Source: Planctomycetaceae bacterium (GTDB lineage: Bacteria > Planctomycetota > Planctomycetia > Pirellulales > Pirellulaceae). From it: DNA of 7,071 bases. Numbering within the stretch: position 1 is the stretch's first letter; each line of letters begins with the position of its first letter. Of this stretch, positions 1-6,304 are shown piece after piece. The stretch covers positions 1 to 7,071 of the forward strand of contig SKVE01000727.1 of NCBI GenBank assembly GCA_007129635.1. Direction: 5' to 3'. The position numbers were made by a program, and so were the translations under genes. Under the pieces are notes generated by a model. The model was not told the DNA's origin. It worked only from the letters and a program-made list of their open reading frames with translations, and did not search any database.

Positions 1-1
1 C

Positions 2-178
2 GCTGCGCCGAAAACCGAACCCAAGCAGCAGACGGACAACGAGACCGGCGACAAGAAGAAGCGGAAGAAGAAACCTGGAAAGCTGCCCGAAAATCTTCGG
101 GAACCGCCCACCCAGCAGGCCGAAGATTCGAAGGAAGCGGCGGAGGAGGCGCTTCGACGAATGTTCCGCCCATCCTAG
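2..178 (+). CDS. 3' end of an unidentified gene with a Lys/Glu-rich tail (partial)
   Basis: The window opens inside a reading frame that runs to a TAG stop at 176-178, giving the last 58 residues of a protein whose start lies off the left edge. All three forward frames are open over most of this stretch. This frame was chosen because its third codon positions are strongly G/C, as in the other genes of the window, and because it gives a believable tail. The fragment is low in complexity and highly charged: a basic patch (DKKKRKKKPGK, about residues 17-27 of the fragment), then a Pro/Gln linker and an acidic Ala/Glu segment ending in ALRRMFRPS. Such tails are usually disordered or interact with nucleic acid or partner proteins. 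No domain is visible, so function cannot be assigned. It precedes the GYF_2 gene on the same strand by 89 bp. Confidence 0.6.
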   Translation, partial: AAPKTEPKQQTDNETGDKKKRKKKPGKLPENLREPPTQQAEDSKEAAEEALRRMFRPS

Positions 179-267
179 ATCCGAACAGGTTGTTTGTTAA
201 TGCGGAAGAGGTGTTCTGATCGCGTTACTGTTATCTTCCTGATTGCAAGAAAGGACTGACGTTCACC

Positions 268-495
268 ATGCCCAGTAAATGGTACTGTGATGTTCGCGGC
301 AAGAAGATCGGCCCCATATCACCCAGCGAGTTATTGGAACTGATCCGTTCGGGCGATGTGACGGCGACGACGATGGTCCGCAAGAACGATTCTCGCTGGT
401 TCCGTGCCGATTCGGTGGGCGGTTTGTTCGAAGCCGCTTTCCGCGACCAGTCCGACGCCTGGGGCGGTTCGGGGGAAGACGAATTCGACTACTGA
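268..495 (+). CDS. Small GYF_2-domain protein (75 aa)
   Basis: The product is almost entirely one GYF_2-type domain (the DUF4339 class). Visible hallmarks are W5-Y6 near the N terminus, G11, the G15-P16 pair, the helix SELLELIRSG (20-29), the strand with MVRK (36-39), W44 and the hydrophobic L53-F54. The remaining tail (55-75) is acidic and Gly/Asp-rich, ending in DEFDY. GYF-type domains bind proline-rich peptides in eukaryotes. Bacterial GYF_2 domains are usually fused to membrane segments or other domains and are presumed to be protein-interaction modules. Here there is no signal peptide, transmembrane segment or partner domain, so it should be a soluble cytoplasmic adaptor. The start is supported by an AAAGGA motif at 250-255, about 12 bases upstream, which is a little far. 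It is followed by the palindrome at 515-596 and then by convergent rnpB. The family call is confident; the role is unknown. Confidence 0.85.
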   Translation: MPSKWYCDVRGKKIGPISPSELLELIRSGDVTATTMVRKNDSRWFRADSVGGLFEAAFRDQSDAWGGSGEDEFDY

Positions 496-514
496 GCCTC
501 GCGTCATGATCTGT

Positions 515-596
515 GGAAGGGGTCGGGAGTCGTTTTCGGCCCAATGGTGAACCACATGGAACACGGCTTCTCTGAAAACGACTCCCGCCCCCTTCC
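515..596. repeat. Long imperfect inverted repeat (REP/MITE-like) between the GYF_2 gene and rnpB
   Basis: Left arm 515-537 and right arm 574-596 are 23 bases each and complementary at 22 of 23 positions (mismatch at T523/C588). They enclose a 36-base spacer (538-573). The arm core reads GGGAGTCGTTTTC, and the inner ends are TTTTC/GAAAA. It sits between the stop of the GYF_2 gene and the 3' end of rnpB, where converging transcripts need separating. It lacks a T-tract after the outer arm in either direction, so it is not a textbook intrinsic terminator, though a stem this long could still stop or protect transcripts from both sides. The alternative, which I favour slightly, is a dispersed palindromic repeat; copy number elsewhere in the genome would decide. 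Confidence 0.7.
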
Positions 597-610
597 GTCG
601 ACTCCGTGGG

Positions 611-1040
<430 letters not shown>

Positions 1041-1045
1041 GGTTC

Positions 1046-1054
1046 ATTCTACCA
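1046..1054 (-). promoter_or_regulatory. Extended -10 promoter of rnpB
   Basis: The minus strand reads TGGTAGAAT, a TGn motif joined to a -10 box matching TATAAT at five of six positions. Transcription starting 6-7 bases downstream would begin at 1039-1040, exactly where helix P1 of the RNase P RNA begins. That agreement is the main support. The -35 area (about 1069-1074) is weak (TCTGAT), which fits an extended -10 promoter. Plus-strand transcription of the RraA-like gene must start in the same 85-bp spacer, but no clear box for it is seen. Confidence 0.65.
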
Positions 1055-1124
1055 CAATCGCTCGATCGATCAGAGATGCCTTTCACGAAGATCCGCTCCG
1101 CTTAGCAACCGAAAGGGACGCTCG

Positions 1125-1790
1125 ATGCCCGAATGGCAGACCGACCAGCAATTGTTTTCGCTGATCCGCGACCATCTTTATACACCCGTGGTGGGTGACG
1201 TTTTAGATCAGCACGGCTGCTACCATCAGTTCCTGCCTCAGCCCATCCGTCCGTTGGACCCCCGCATGGTCGTCGTTGGTTATGCCATGCCCGTCTTGCA
1301 GACCCAGGTATTCGGAACGCAAGCCAAGCCCTTCGGGCGGCTGACCGAAGCCTTGGACGATCTGCGCGAAGGCGAGGTTTATGTGGCCACCGGCGGAGCA
1401 TGGAATTGCGCGAATTGGGGCGAGCTGATGACGGCTGCGGCCAAGATGCGGCGAGCGTCCGGGGCGGTGATCGACGGATACCACCGCGACACGCCGCAGG
1501 TGCTGGAGCAGGATTTTCCCACATTCAGCCGCGGTGCCTATGCCCAGGACTCGGCGGCTCGTATGCAGGTGACCGAATTTCGTTGTTCGATCGAGATCGG
1601 CCAGGTATCGATCCAGCCGGGCGATCTGGTATTCGGCGACCAGGACGGCGTACTGATCGTACCAACGGCAAAAATCGAACCCGTGATCACCGCTGCGTTG
1701 GAGAAAGCCCGAGCGGAAAAACGTGTACGCCACGATATCGAACAGGGATTATCAGCCACCGCCGTGTTTCAGAAGTATGGGATTCTCTAA
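1125..1790 (+). CDS. RraA / HMG-CHA aldolase family protein (221 aa)
   Basis: The product belongs to the RraA-like fold, which holds class II pyruvate aldolases such as 4-hydroxy-4-methyl-2-oxoglutarate (HMG)/4-carboxy-4-hydroxy-2-oxoadipate aldolase and the E. coli RNase E inhibitor RraA. It is often mislabelled 'demethylmenaquinone methyltransferase'. Seen directly: an N-terminal helix with [12 protein letters not shown] (20-31), the Gly-rich [13 protein letters not shown] (90-102), [10 protein letters not shown] (113-122) with the R121-D122 pair that binds substrate and divalent metal in family aldolases (E100 lies 20 residues before it), and the closing [15 protein letters not shown]. Keeping R-D favours a metal-dependent aldolase or decarboxylase, but RraA proteins keep it too, so substrate is open. 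The start at 1125 follows AAAGGGA (1112-1118); longer upstream starts would run through the rnpB promoter. It is divergent from rnpB, and its stop interlocks with that of glk. Confidence 0.88.
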   Translation: MPEWQTDQQLFSLIRDHLYTPVVGDVLDQHGCYHQFLPQPIRPLDPRMVVVGYAMPVLQTQVFGTQAKPFGRLTEALDDLREGEVYVATGGAWNCANWGELMTAAAKMRRASGAVIDGYHRDTPQVLEQDFPTFSRGAYAQDSAARMQVTEFRCSIEIGQVSIQPGDLVFGDQDGVLIVPTAKIEPVITAALEKARAEKRVRHDIEQGLSATAVFQKYGIL

Positions 1791-2788
1791 CCCGTCTCTG
1801 CCGGGAGCATCGAGAAGGCGAAACTGGCGGCGCCCAACAGCGCTGTCTTGTCGTTCAGGATCACGCGGACGGGGATCTTTTCCATCACGCGTCGCAAGCG
1901 GCCTTTCGAGGTGAATCCGTCCAGGAAATGGGACGTCGATTTCAGGCGAGGCAAAATCTTGACCACGATCCCGCCACCCAGCCAAACACCACCGCGAGCC
2001 ATAAAGGTCATGGCAACATTGCCCGCCTCGGCCCCAAATAGACTCAAAAAGATATCCAGCGTCCACTCGCAAACCGGACACTTTCCCGCCATCCCTGCAT
2101 TGGAGATCACCGCAGCCTTGTCGTCCGCCTCCTGTACTTCAACGGCCAGCCAATCGGGTTGTGTGCCGCGATCCGTGTCCAGCAGGAACTGGTAGATATT
2201 GACCAGACCGGGCCCCGAAACGATCCGTTCGTAGCTCAGGTGGTCGTATTTCGGAGTCAGATACTGTCCCAGTTCGTACTCCAGCGGCGTGCGGGGGCCG
2301 TAGTCGGTATGGCCGCCTTCGGTCGGGATCGGGATGTAACGCGAACCATCCCAAAACAGGCCAGCCTCGCCCAGTCCGGTGCCCGGCGAGACGACGGCGC
2401 CGTGCCCCGCCGCTTTCGGGTCGCCGGGATTGATCAGATAGAAATCGCGTTCTTCCAGGCACGAGATCCCGTAGCCGTTGGCCTCCAGATCATTGATCAC
2501 GGCTACGTGGGGGATGTGGGAATCGGCAGCCAATTCGGCCGCATCGACGATCCAGCTTAAGTTCATCGTCTTGCATCGGTTTGCATGCACGGGTCCCGCC
2601 ACGCCGAAACAGGCCGCCTGTGGGCGGCACTCCAGCCGCTCAAGAAATTCGCGGACGATAAGATGCAGCCCCTCGTATTGAGCGCTTTTGAACGTGGATT
2701 CGACGACGATTCGCAGTCGTCCCTGGTCATCACGTTCGACGATGGCCAGTCGCGTATTGGTACCACCGATATCACCCGCCAGAATCAT
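1787..2788 (-). CDS. glk: Glucokinase (Glk family, 333 aa)
   Basis: ATP-dependent phosphorylation of glucose to glucose 6-phosphate in the cytoplasm, feeding glycolysis. It is the E. coli-type Glk family, not ROK. The N-terminal phosphate loop [10 protein letters not shown] (5-14) opens the protein. [11 protein letters not shown] (98-108) carries N99 and catalytic-base D100. The adenosine-side loop is [11 protein letters not shown] (134-144). EGGH (157-160) and YE (186-187) supply E157, H160 and E187. These match the E. coli Glk glucose ligands in identity and number. [17 protein letters not shown] (264-280) is the C-terminal family signature. C237 and C240 form a CPVC motif before this helix. 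Length is close to E. coli's 321 residues. The start at 2788 follows a strong AAAAGGAGC; an in-frame ATG at 2875 is rejected since it would put 29 unrelated residues before the phosphate loop. It lies 105 bp downstream of uvrA on the same strand. Confidence 0.96.
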   Translation of the reverse strand: MILAGDIGGTNTRLAIVERDDQGRLRIVVESTFKSAQYEGLHLIVREFLERLECRPQAACFGVAGPVHANRCKTMNLSWIVDAAELAADSHIPHVAVINDLEANGYGISCLEERDFYLINPGDPKAAGHGAVVSPGTGLGEAGLFWDGSRYIPIPTEGGHTDYGPRTPLEYELGQYLTPKYDHLSYERIVSGPGLVNIYQFLLDTDRGTQPDWLAVEVQEADDKAAVISNAGMAGKCPVCEWTLDIFLSLFGAEAGNVAMTFMARGGVWLGGGIVVKILPRLKSTSHFLDGFTSKGRLRRVMEKIPVRVILNDKTALLGAASFAFSMLPAETG

Positions 2789-2792
2789 GGTT

Positions 2793-2801
2793 GCTCCTTT
2801 T
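2793..2801 (-). promoter_or_regulatory. Ribosome binding site of glk
   Basis: The minus strand reads AAAAGGAGC, a near-ideal Shine-Dalgarno sequence ending four bases before the ATG at 2788. It fixes the glk start and excludes the longer upstream reading. It is the strongest such site in the window, suggesting efficient translation. Confidence 0.85.
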
Positions 2802-2847
2802 GCATGGGGAAGCCACAGTGTATCGATTTCCCATAGAGATGTGCAGT

Positions 2848-2893
2848 GGTGGTCCCGCCCGATCTCCCGAGCCAACCACCGTTTGTGGGCGGG
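2848..2893 (-). repeat. Two interleaved inverted repeats in the uvrA-glk spacer
   Basis: Directly after the uvrA stop, CCCGCCC/GGGCGGG (2854-2860 with 2887-2893, perfect 7 bp) and GGTGGT/ACCACC (2848-2853 with 2875-2880, perfect 6 bp) are interleaved rather than nested. In the uvrA-glk transcript only one simple hairpin, or a pseudoknot, could form. No T-tract follows, so a strong intrinsic terminator is unlikely. It may attenuate or stabilise the message between the two genes, or be chance in GC-rich DNA. Confidence 0.4.
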
Positions 2894-5779
2894 TCAACAA
2901 GTTTGTCGTTTCCCGTTCAGCAGGGGGTGTAGATACTGCCCGGTGAAGTTATCTGGCAGAACCGCGATTTCCTCGGGCGTCCCCACGGCCATGACATGTC
3001 CCCCGGCCGCGCCGCCCCCGGGTCCCAGGTCGATGATCCAATCGGCCGTTTTGATCACCTCCAGATTATGTTCGATGACGATCACCGTATTGCCTCGGTC
3101 GACCAGTTGGCTGAGCACTTCCAGTAGTTTGCGGATGTCGTCGAAGTGCAACCCGGTGGTTGGTTCGTCCAGCACATACAGGGTCTTGCCGGTATCGACG
3201 CGGGCCAATTCTGCGGCCAGCTTGATCCGCTGGGCCTCGCCGCCCGACAGGGTCGTCGAGGGTTGGCCAAGACTCAGGTAGCCCAGTCCGACGTCGCAGA
3301 AGCACTGCAGGAGGCGTCGGATCGCGGAGAAATTCTCGAAGAATTCGGTCGCGTCTTCGATCGACATCTCCAGAACATCGGCGATCGATCGGTCGCGATA
3401 TCGGATCTGCAGGGTCTGACGATTGAACCGTTTCCCCTGGCACTCGCTGCACGTCACGTACAGGTCGGGCAGGAAGTTCATCTCGATCTTCTGCAGGCCG
3501 TGTCCCAGGCAGGTTTCGCATCGTCCCCCTTTGACATTAAAGCTGAACCGACTGGCCCGAAAGCCGCGCTGCTTTGCCTCGCGAGTGCCCGCGAAGACTT
3601 TGCGGATTTCGTCGAACGCCCCGATATACGTCGCGGGCGTACTGCGCGGCGTGCGGCCGATCGGGGATTGATCGACGGGGATCAGCTTGTCGATCTGGCT
3701 GGTCCCTCGCAGACTGCGAAAGTGGCCCGGACGCGGTACCGTGTGGCCCAATCGGCGTCGGACGGCACGTGCCAGGGTTTCGTTGACCAGCGAACTCTTG
3801 CCCGACCCACTGACCCCGGTCACACAGATCAGCACACCCAGGGGAAACGAGACATCGATCGATTGCAGATTGTTGGTCGTGACACCTTCTAGGATCAGCG
3901 AACGCGACTTGGTCACGCGTCGCCGATTCGCCGGGCGCGGGATCTGCTGCCGCCCGCTCAGGTACTGCCCGGTGATCGAATGGCAGTCGCTGGTGACTTC
4001 CTCGGGCGTGCCCTGCGCGACGATCTGGCCGCCCGCCGCGCCGGCAGCGGGGCCCATGTCGATCAAGCGGTCCGCTTGTCGCATCATGGCCTCGTCATGC
4101 TCGACAACCAGCACCGTATTGCCCTGGCGTTGCAGGTCCCGCAGGGCTTCGATCAATCGCTGGTTATCACGAGGATGCAGACCGATCGATGGTTCGTCCA
4201 ACACGTAGCAGACGCCGACCAGTGCCGATCCGATGCTGGTTGCCAAGCGGACTCGCTGCAATTCCCCGCCGCTCAGAGTATCGGCAGCGCGTCGCAGGGT
4301 CAGATAATCCGCGCCGACCTTGATCAGGAACTGCAGCCGCTTACGGATCTCGGCGACCAACGGTTCGGCGACGGGCCTGGATTCGTCAGGCACCGTCAAG
4401 CTCGCGAAAAACGCCTCGGCCTCGCCCACCGCCAGTCCACAGATCTCGTGGATGTTCTTGTCGCCCAGGAAGACGAAATTGGCTTCCGGACGCAGTCGGG
4501 AACCGCCGCATTGCGGGCAGGAGACCAAGCCCCGATACCGGCCCAGCAGTTCCAGCCGCTCTTCGTTCGTTTCGGTCACCAACTGTTTTTGCAGCATCGT
4601 CAGGATGCCGGGCGATTTGCCCGAACCGTCCAGCAGTGTCTGCAGGACCGTGGGCTCCAACTGGTCCAGCGGCGTCTCGGGATCGGCGCCGCAGGACTGC
4701 AACAGGGCCGTTGCCTGCTTGGCATGCTTTCGGGCGACGGCAGGGGTGAAACCTTTCCACGGAGCCACGGCGCCGCCGGCCAGGCTCAACGAGCGATCCG
4801 GTACGACCAGTTCGGGATCGAATTGTTCCAGACAGCCCAGCCCGGCGCATGTGGGACAAGCCCCGTACGGACTGTTGAAGCTGAACGTCCGCGGCTCGAG
4901 TTCTACCAAGCTGATATCGCAATGCGGACACGCGTATCGCGTGCTGAACAGACGATCGCGCCAGATGCCCTGGGGTTGTTTGGGATCGGCAGCCTGCGCA
5001 TCCAGGTAGCAGGCGGTCGTGACTCCTTCTCCATGCCGCAGCGCCAGCCGCAATGATTCACCGATCCGCGATGCCGATCCCTGCCGGATGATCACACGAT
5101 CGACCACCGCATCGATGTCGTGCAACTGGCGGGCAGATAGCTCGGGAGCATTGTCCAGGTCGTAGATCCGACCGTCGACGCGGACCCGGACAAATCCGGC
5201 TTTCCGGATCCTGGCAAACACCTCCTCGTGCTTGCCGCGCCGCCCGTGGACCAGCGGCGCCAGGATCATCATCTTGGTCCCCTCCGGCATGCTCATCAGC
5301 GAATCCAGGATCTGGTCGGGCGATTGCTGCCGGATCGGGTGACCGCACTGGTAGCAGGAAGCTTGCCCGACGCGAGCCATCAGCAGACGCAGGTAATCGT
5401 AAATCTCGGTCACGGTGGCCAACGTGCTGCGAGGATTTGCGTTGCCGGGGCGCTGATCGATGCAGATCGTGGGCTGCAAGCCTTCGATCAGATCCACGTC
5501 CGGTCGCTGCATCTGGTTCAAGAACTGACGCGCGTACACCGACAGGCTCTCGATGTACTGGCGCTGGCCCTCGGCGTACAGCGTATCGAACGCCAGGCTA
5601 CTCTTGCCCGACCCGCTGGGCCCCGTGATCACCACCAATTGTTCTCGCGGGATGTCCAGATCCAGATTCTTCAGGTTGTGCATCCGGGCCCCGCGAATGC
5701 GGATCGATTTCGTGTCGTCTTCCGAACGAGACGCGTCACACGGTCCGGTCAGTAACCCGTGGGGTGCAGAGCTGGACAT
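2894..5779 (-). CDS. uvrA: Excinuclease ABC subunit A (961 aa)
   Basis: UvrA is the DNA-damage sensor of nucleotide excision repair. It dimerises, scans DNA and loads UvrB. The protein is complete and all ABC-ATPase parts are visible: Walker A1 GPSGSGKSS (53-61), signature LSGGE (502-506) with Walker B VLDEP (526-530), Walker A2 GVSGSGKSS (655-663), and the second LSGGE (844-848) with VLDEP (869-873). Zinc modules are C284-x2-C287-x20-C308-x2-C311 and C754-x2-C757-x19-C777-x2-C780, plus CxxC pairs at 142/145 and 421/424. The size matches the family (E. coli 940). The start lacks a clear Shine-Dalgarno site. It is nevertheless the only ATG between an in-frame TAG at 5825-5827 and the conserved IRGARMHNLKN (27-37), and it adds about 25 residues to the usual N terminus. 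No LexA-type box was recognised upstream. glk follows on the same strand. Confidence 0.98.
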   Translation of the reverse strand: MSSSAPHGLLTGPCDASRSEDDTKSIRIRGARMHNLKNLDLDIPREQLVVITGPSGSGKSSLAFDTLYAEGQRQYIESLSVYARQFLNQMQRPDVDLIEGLQPTICIDQRPGNANPRSTLATVTEIYDYLRLLMARVGQASCYQCGHPIRQQSPDQILDSLMSMPEGTKMMILAPLVHGRRGKHEEVFARIRKAGFVRVRVDGRIYDLDNAPELSARQLHDIDAVVDRVIIRQGSASRIGESLRLALRHGEGVTTACYLDAQAADPKQPQGIWRDRLFSTRYACPHCDISLVELEPRTFSFNSPYGACPTCAGLGCLEQFDPELVVPDRSLSLAGGAVAPWKGFTPAVARKHAKQATALLQSCGADPETPLDQLEPTVLQTLLDGSGKSPGILTMLQKQLVTETNEERLELLGRYRGLVSCPQCGGSRLRPEANFVFLGDKNIHEICGLAVGEAEAFFASLTVPDESRPVAEPLVAEIRKRLQFLIKVGADYLTLRRAADTLSGGELQRVRLATSIGSALVGVCYVLDEPSIGLHPRDNQRLIEALRDLQRQGNTVLVVEHDEAMMRQADRLIDMGPAAGAAGGQIVAQGTPEEVTSDCHSITGQYLSGRQQIPRPANRRRVTKSRSLILEGVTTNNLQSIDVSFPLGVLICVTGVSGSGKSSLVNETLARAVRRRLGHTVPRPGHFRSLRGTSQIDKLIPVDQSPIGRTPRSTPATYIGAFDEIRKVFAGTREAKQRGFRASRFSFNVKGGRCETCLGHGLQKIEMNFLPDLYVTCSECQGKRFNRQTLQIRYRDRSIADVLEMSIEDATEFFENFSAIRRLLQCFCDVGLGYLSLGQPSTTLSGGEAQRIKLAAELARVDTGKTLYVLDEPTTGLHFDDIRKLLEVLSQLVDRGNTVIVIEHNLEVIKTADWIIDLGPGGGAAGGHVMAVGTPEEIAVLPDNFTGQYLHPLLNGKRQTC

Positions 5780-5821
5780 CGATCGCCCAATCGGTCTCGG
5801 TTTGCCAATGGAAAGCTTTGG

Positions 5822-5850
5822 AAGCTAACAAATCCCTCGTAGACCGGCAA
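5822..5850 (-). promoter_or_regulatory. Candidate promoter for uvrA
   Basis: On the minus strand TTGCCG (5850-5845) and TAGCTT (5827-5822) are 17 bases apart, partial matches to the -35 (4/6) and -10 (3/6) boxes. Transcription would start near 5815, leaving a leader of about 35 bases before the uvrA ATG. The match is weak and no SOS operator could be seen, so this is only a suggestion. Confidence 0.25.
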
Positions 5851-5936
5851 GATGCCACCGGGGACCCATCGCCGGACGCTGGCTTACGGCGCTTTCAGCA
5901 AGAACAGCACCCGGTCGCGCATCCTGTCTCGATCTC

Positions 5937-5977
5937 GGGGTCAGACCCTGTTTTCAGGCATTCACTGTTTTCAGGCA
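5937..5977. repeat. REP-like palindrome with a tandem 13-base direct repeat
   Basis: GGGTC-A-GACCC (5938-5948) is a perfect odd palindrome. It is followed by CTGTTTTCAGGCA twice, at 5948-5960 and 5965-5977, with a 17-base period. Palindromes of the GGGGTCAGACCC type followed by GTTTTC resemble short extragenic repeats that are mobilised in other bacteria by REP-associated tyrosine transposases of the IS200/Y1 class; this is from memory of such motifs, not from a search. No transposase gene lies in the window. The GTTTTC end is also present in the arms of the palindrome at 515-596. Confidence 0.5.
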
Positions 5978-6063
5978 CGGCGGGCGTGCAGCGAGCCACC
6001 TCGAATTCCTCTTCGAAACTCAGGTTCAGGTAAGTGGACTGAACAACGAGATCAGTATACAGC

Positions 6064-6133
6064 ACACCCGCAGGATGGGTGTCTCTGCCAATGGCGGGCT
6101 GGAAGACGGGTTGGAATACCCACCCTTTGGTGG
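6064..6133. repeat. Cluster of three short hairpins upstream of the Uma2 gene
   Basis: Three perfect inverted repeats follow one another within 70 bases: ACACCC/GGGTGT (6064-6069 with 6077-6082, 7-base loop), GGGT/ACCC (6108-6111 with 6118-6121) and CCACC/GGTGG (6120-6124 with 6129-6133, loop CTTT). The last two share two bases, so only one of them can be fully formed. They lie upstream of the better promoter candidate and would not be in its transcript. They may be remains of repeat elements or protein-binding sites. Confidence 0.35.
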
Positions 6134-6154
6134 CGGAGATTTCTGCCGCTCGCC

Positions 6155-6183
6155 TTGTCAAGGCCTGCGGATGGTGCGAGAAT
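6155..6183 (+). promoter_or_regulatory. Candidate promoter of the Uma2-family gene
   Basis: TTGTCA (6155-6160, five of six matches to the -35 box) and GAGAAT (6178-6183, four of six to the -10 box) are separated by exactly 17 bases. TGC precedes the -10, giving an extended -10 like that of rnpB. The -35 lies inside a perfect palindrome, CCTTG-T-CAAGG (6153-6163), which could be an operator half-site pair. The start point would be near 6190, leaving a leader of about 115 bases. Confidence 0.4.
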
Positions 6184-6236
6184 AGAACACGCGGCTCAGG
6201 ACTCCGAAGGCGTGCGAGGTCTGCGATCCGTCGGAA

Positions 6237-6297
6237 CGACGTTTTGCGTCGCAATGGCAGTCAATCGATCCGCCTGAGGGCGGTGCCACAAGCGGAG
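6237..6297 (+). promoter_or_regulatory. Leader hairpins and ribosome binding site of the Uma2-family gene
   Basis: The presumed leader has two perfect 5-bp hairpins: CGACG-TTTTG-CGTCG (6237-6251) and CCGCC-TGAG-GGCGG (6270-6283). The second ends ten bases before GGAG (6294-6297), the Shine-Dalgarno site that sits seven bases upstream of the ATG at 6305. This spacing fixes the start. The hairpins leave the ribosome site free, so they may protect the message rather than block translation. Confidence 0.4.
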
Positions 6298-6304
6298 AAA
6301 GACG

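Larger units (their letters stand above)
5780..6304. other. 525-bp divergent spacer between uvrA and the Uma2-family gene
   Basis: I see no convincing gene in this stretch. The longest reading frame (minus strand, 5895-6254) has no recognisable domain or good ribosome site and runs through palindromes, so I do not call it. The uvrA-proximal part (5780-5936) shows only a weak uvrA promoter. The middle (5937-5977) holds a REP-like palindrome with a 13-base direct repeat. The part from 6064 to 6163 is packed with short hairpins. The last part carries a better promoter match and a leader for the Uma2 gene. A second, poorer -35/-10 pair with TATACA at 6056-6061 and TGGACT at 6035-6040 has a 15-base spacer. 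Confidence 0.6.

Noticed and set aside
1..219. Alternative frame 1 reading to a TGA at 217-219
   Set aside because: Third codon positions and protein composition favour the frame ending at 178.
1787..2875. Longer glucokinase starting at the ATG at 2875
   Set aside because: The strong ribosome site and the family's N-terminal phosphate loop both point to 2788.
2789..2893. Separate promoter for glk in the uvrA-glk spacer
   Set aside because: A TACACT-like -10 is present on the minus strand, but no acceptable -35 accompanies it.
3980..5056. Plus-strand frame of 358 codons inside uvrA
   Set aside because: It lies wholly antisense to well-conserved uvrA and shows no domain; GC-rich codon use in uvrA keeps the opposite frame open.
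5780..5930. SOS/LexA operator upstream of uvrA
   Set aside because: Neither a GAAC-N4-GTTC type nor a CTG-N10-CAG type box could be found by eye.
6133..6161. Exact TTGACA on the minus strand (6161-6156) as a promoter
   Set aside because: No -10 box lies at a workable distance; the match comes from the palindrome CCTTGTCAAGG.
5895..6254. Minus-strand frame of 119 codons in the uvrA/Uma2 spacer
   Set aside because: It has no recognisable domain and no good ribosome site, and it passes through the REP-like palindrome and hairpins.
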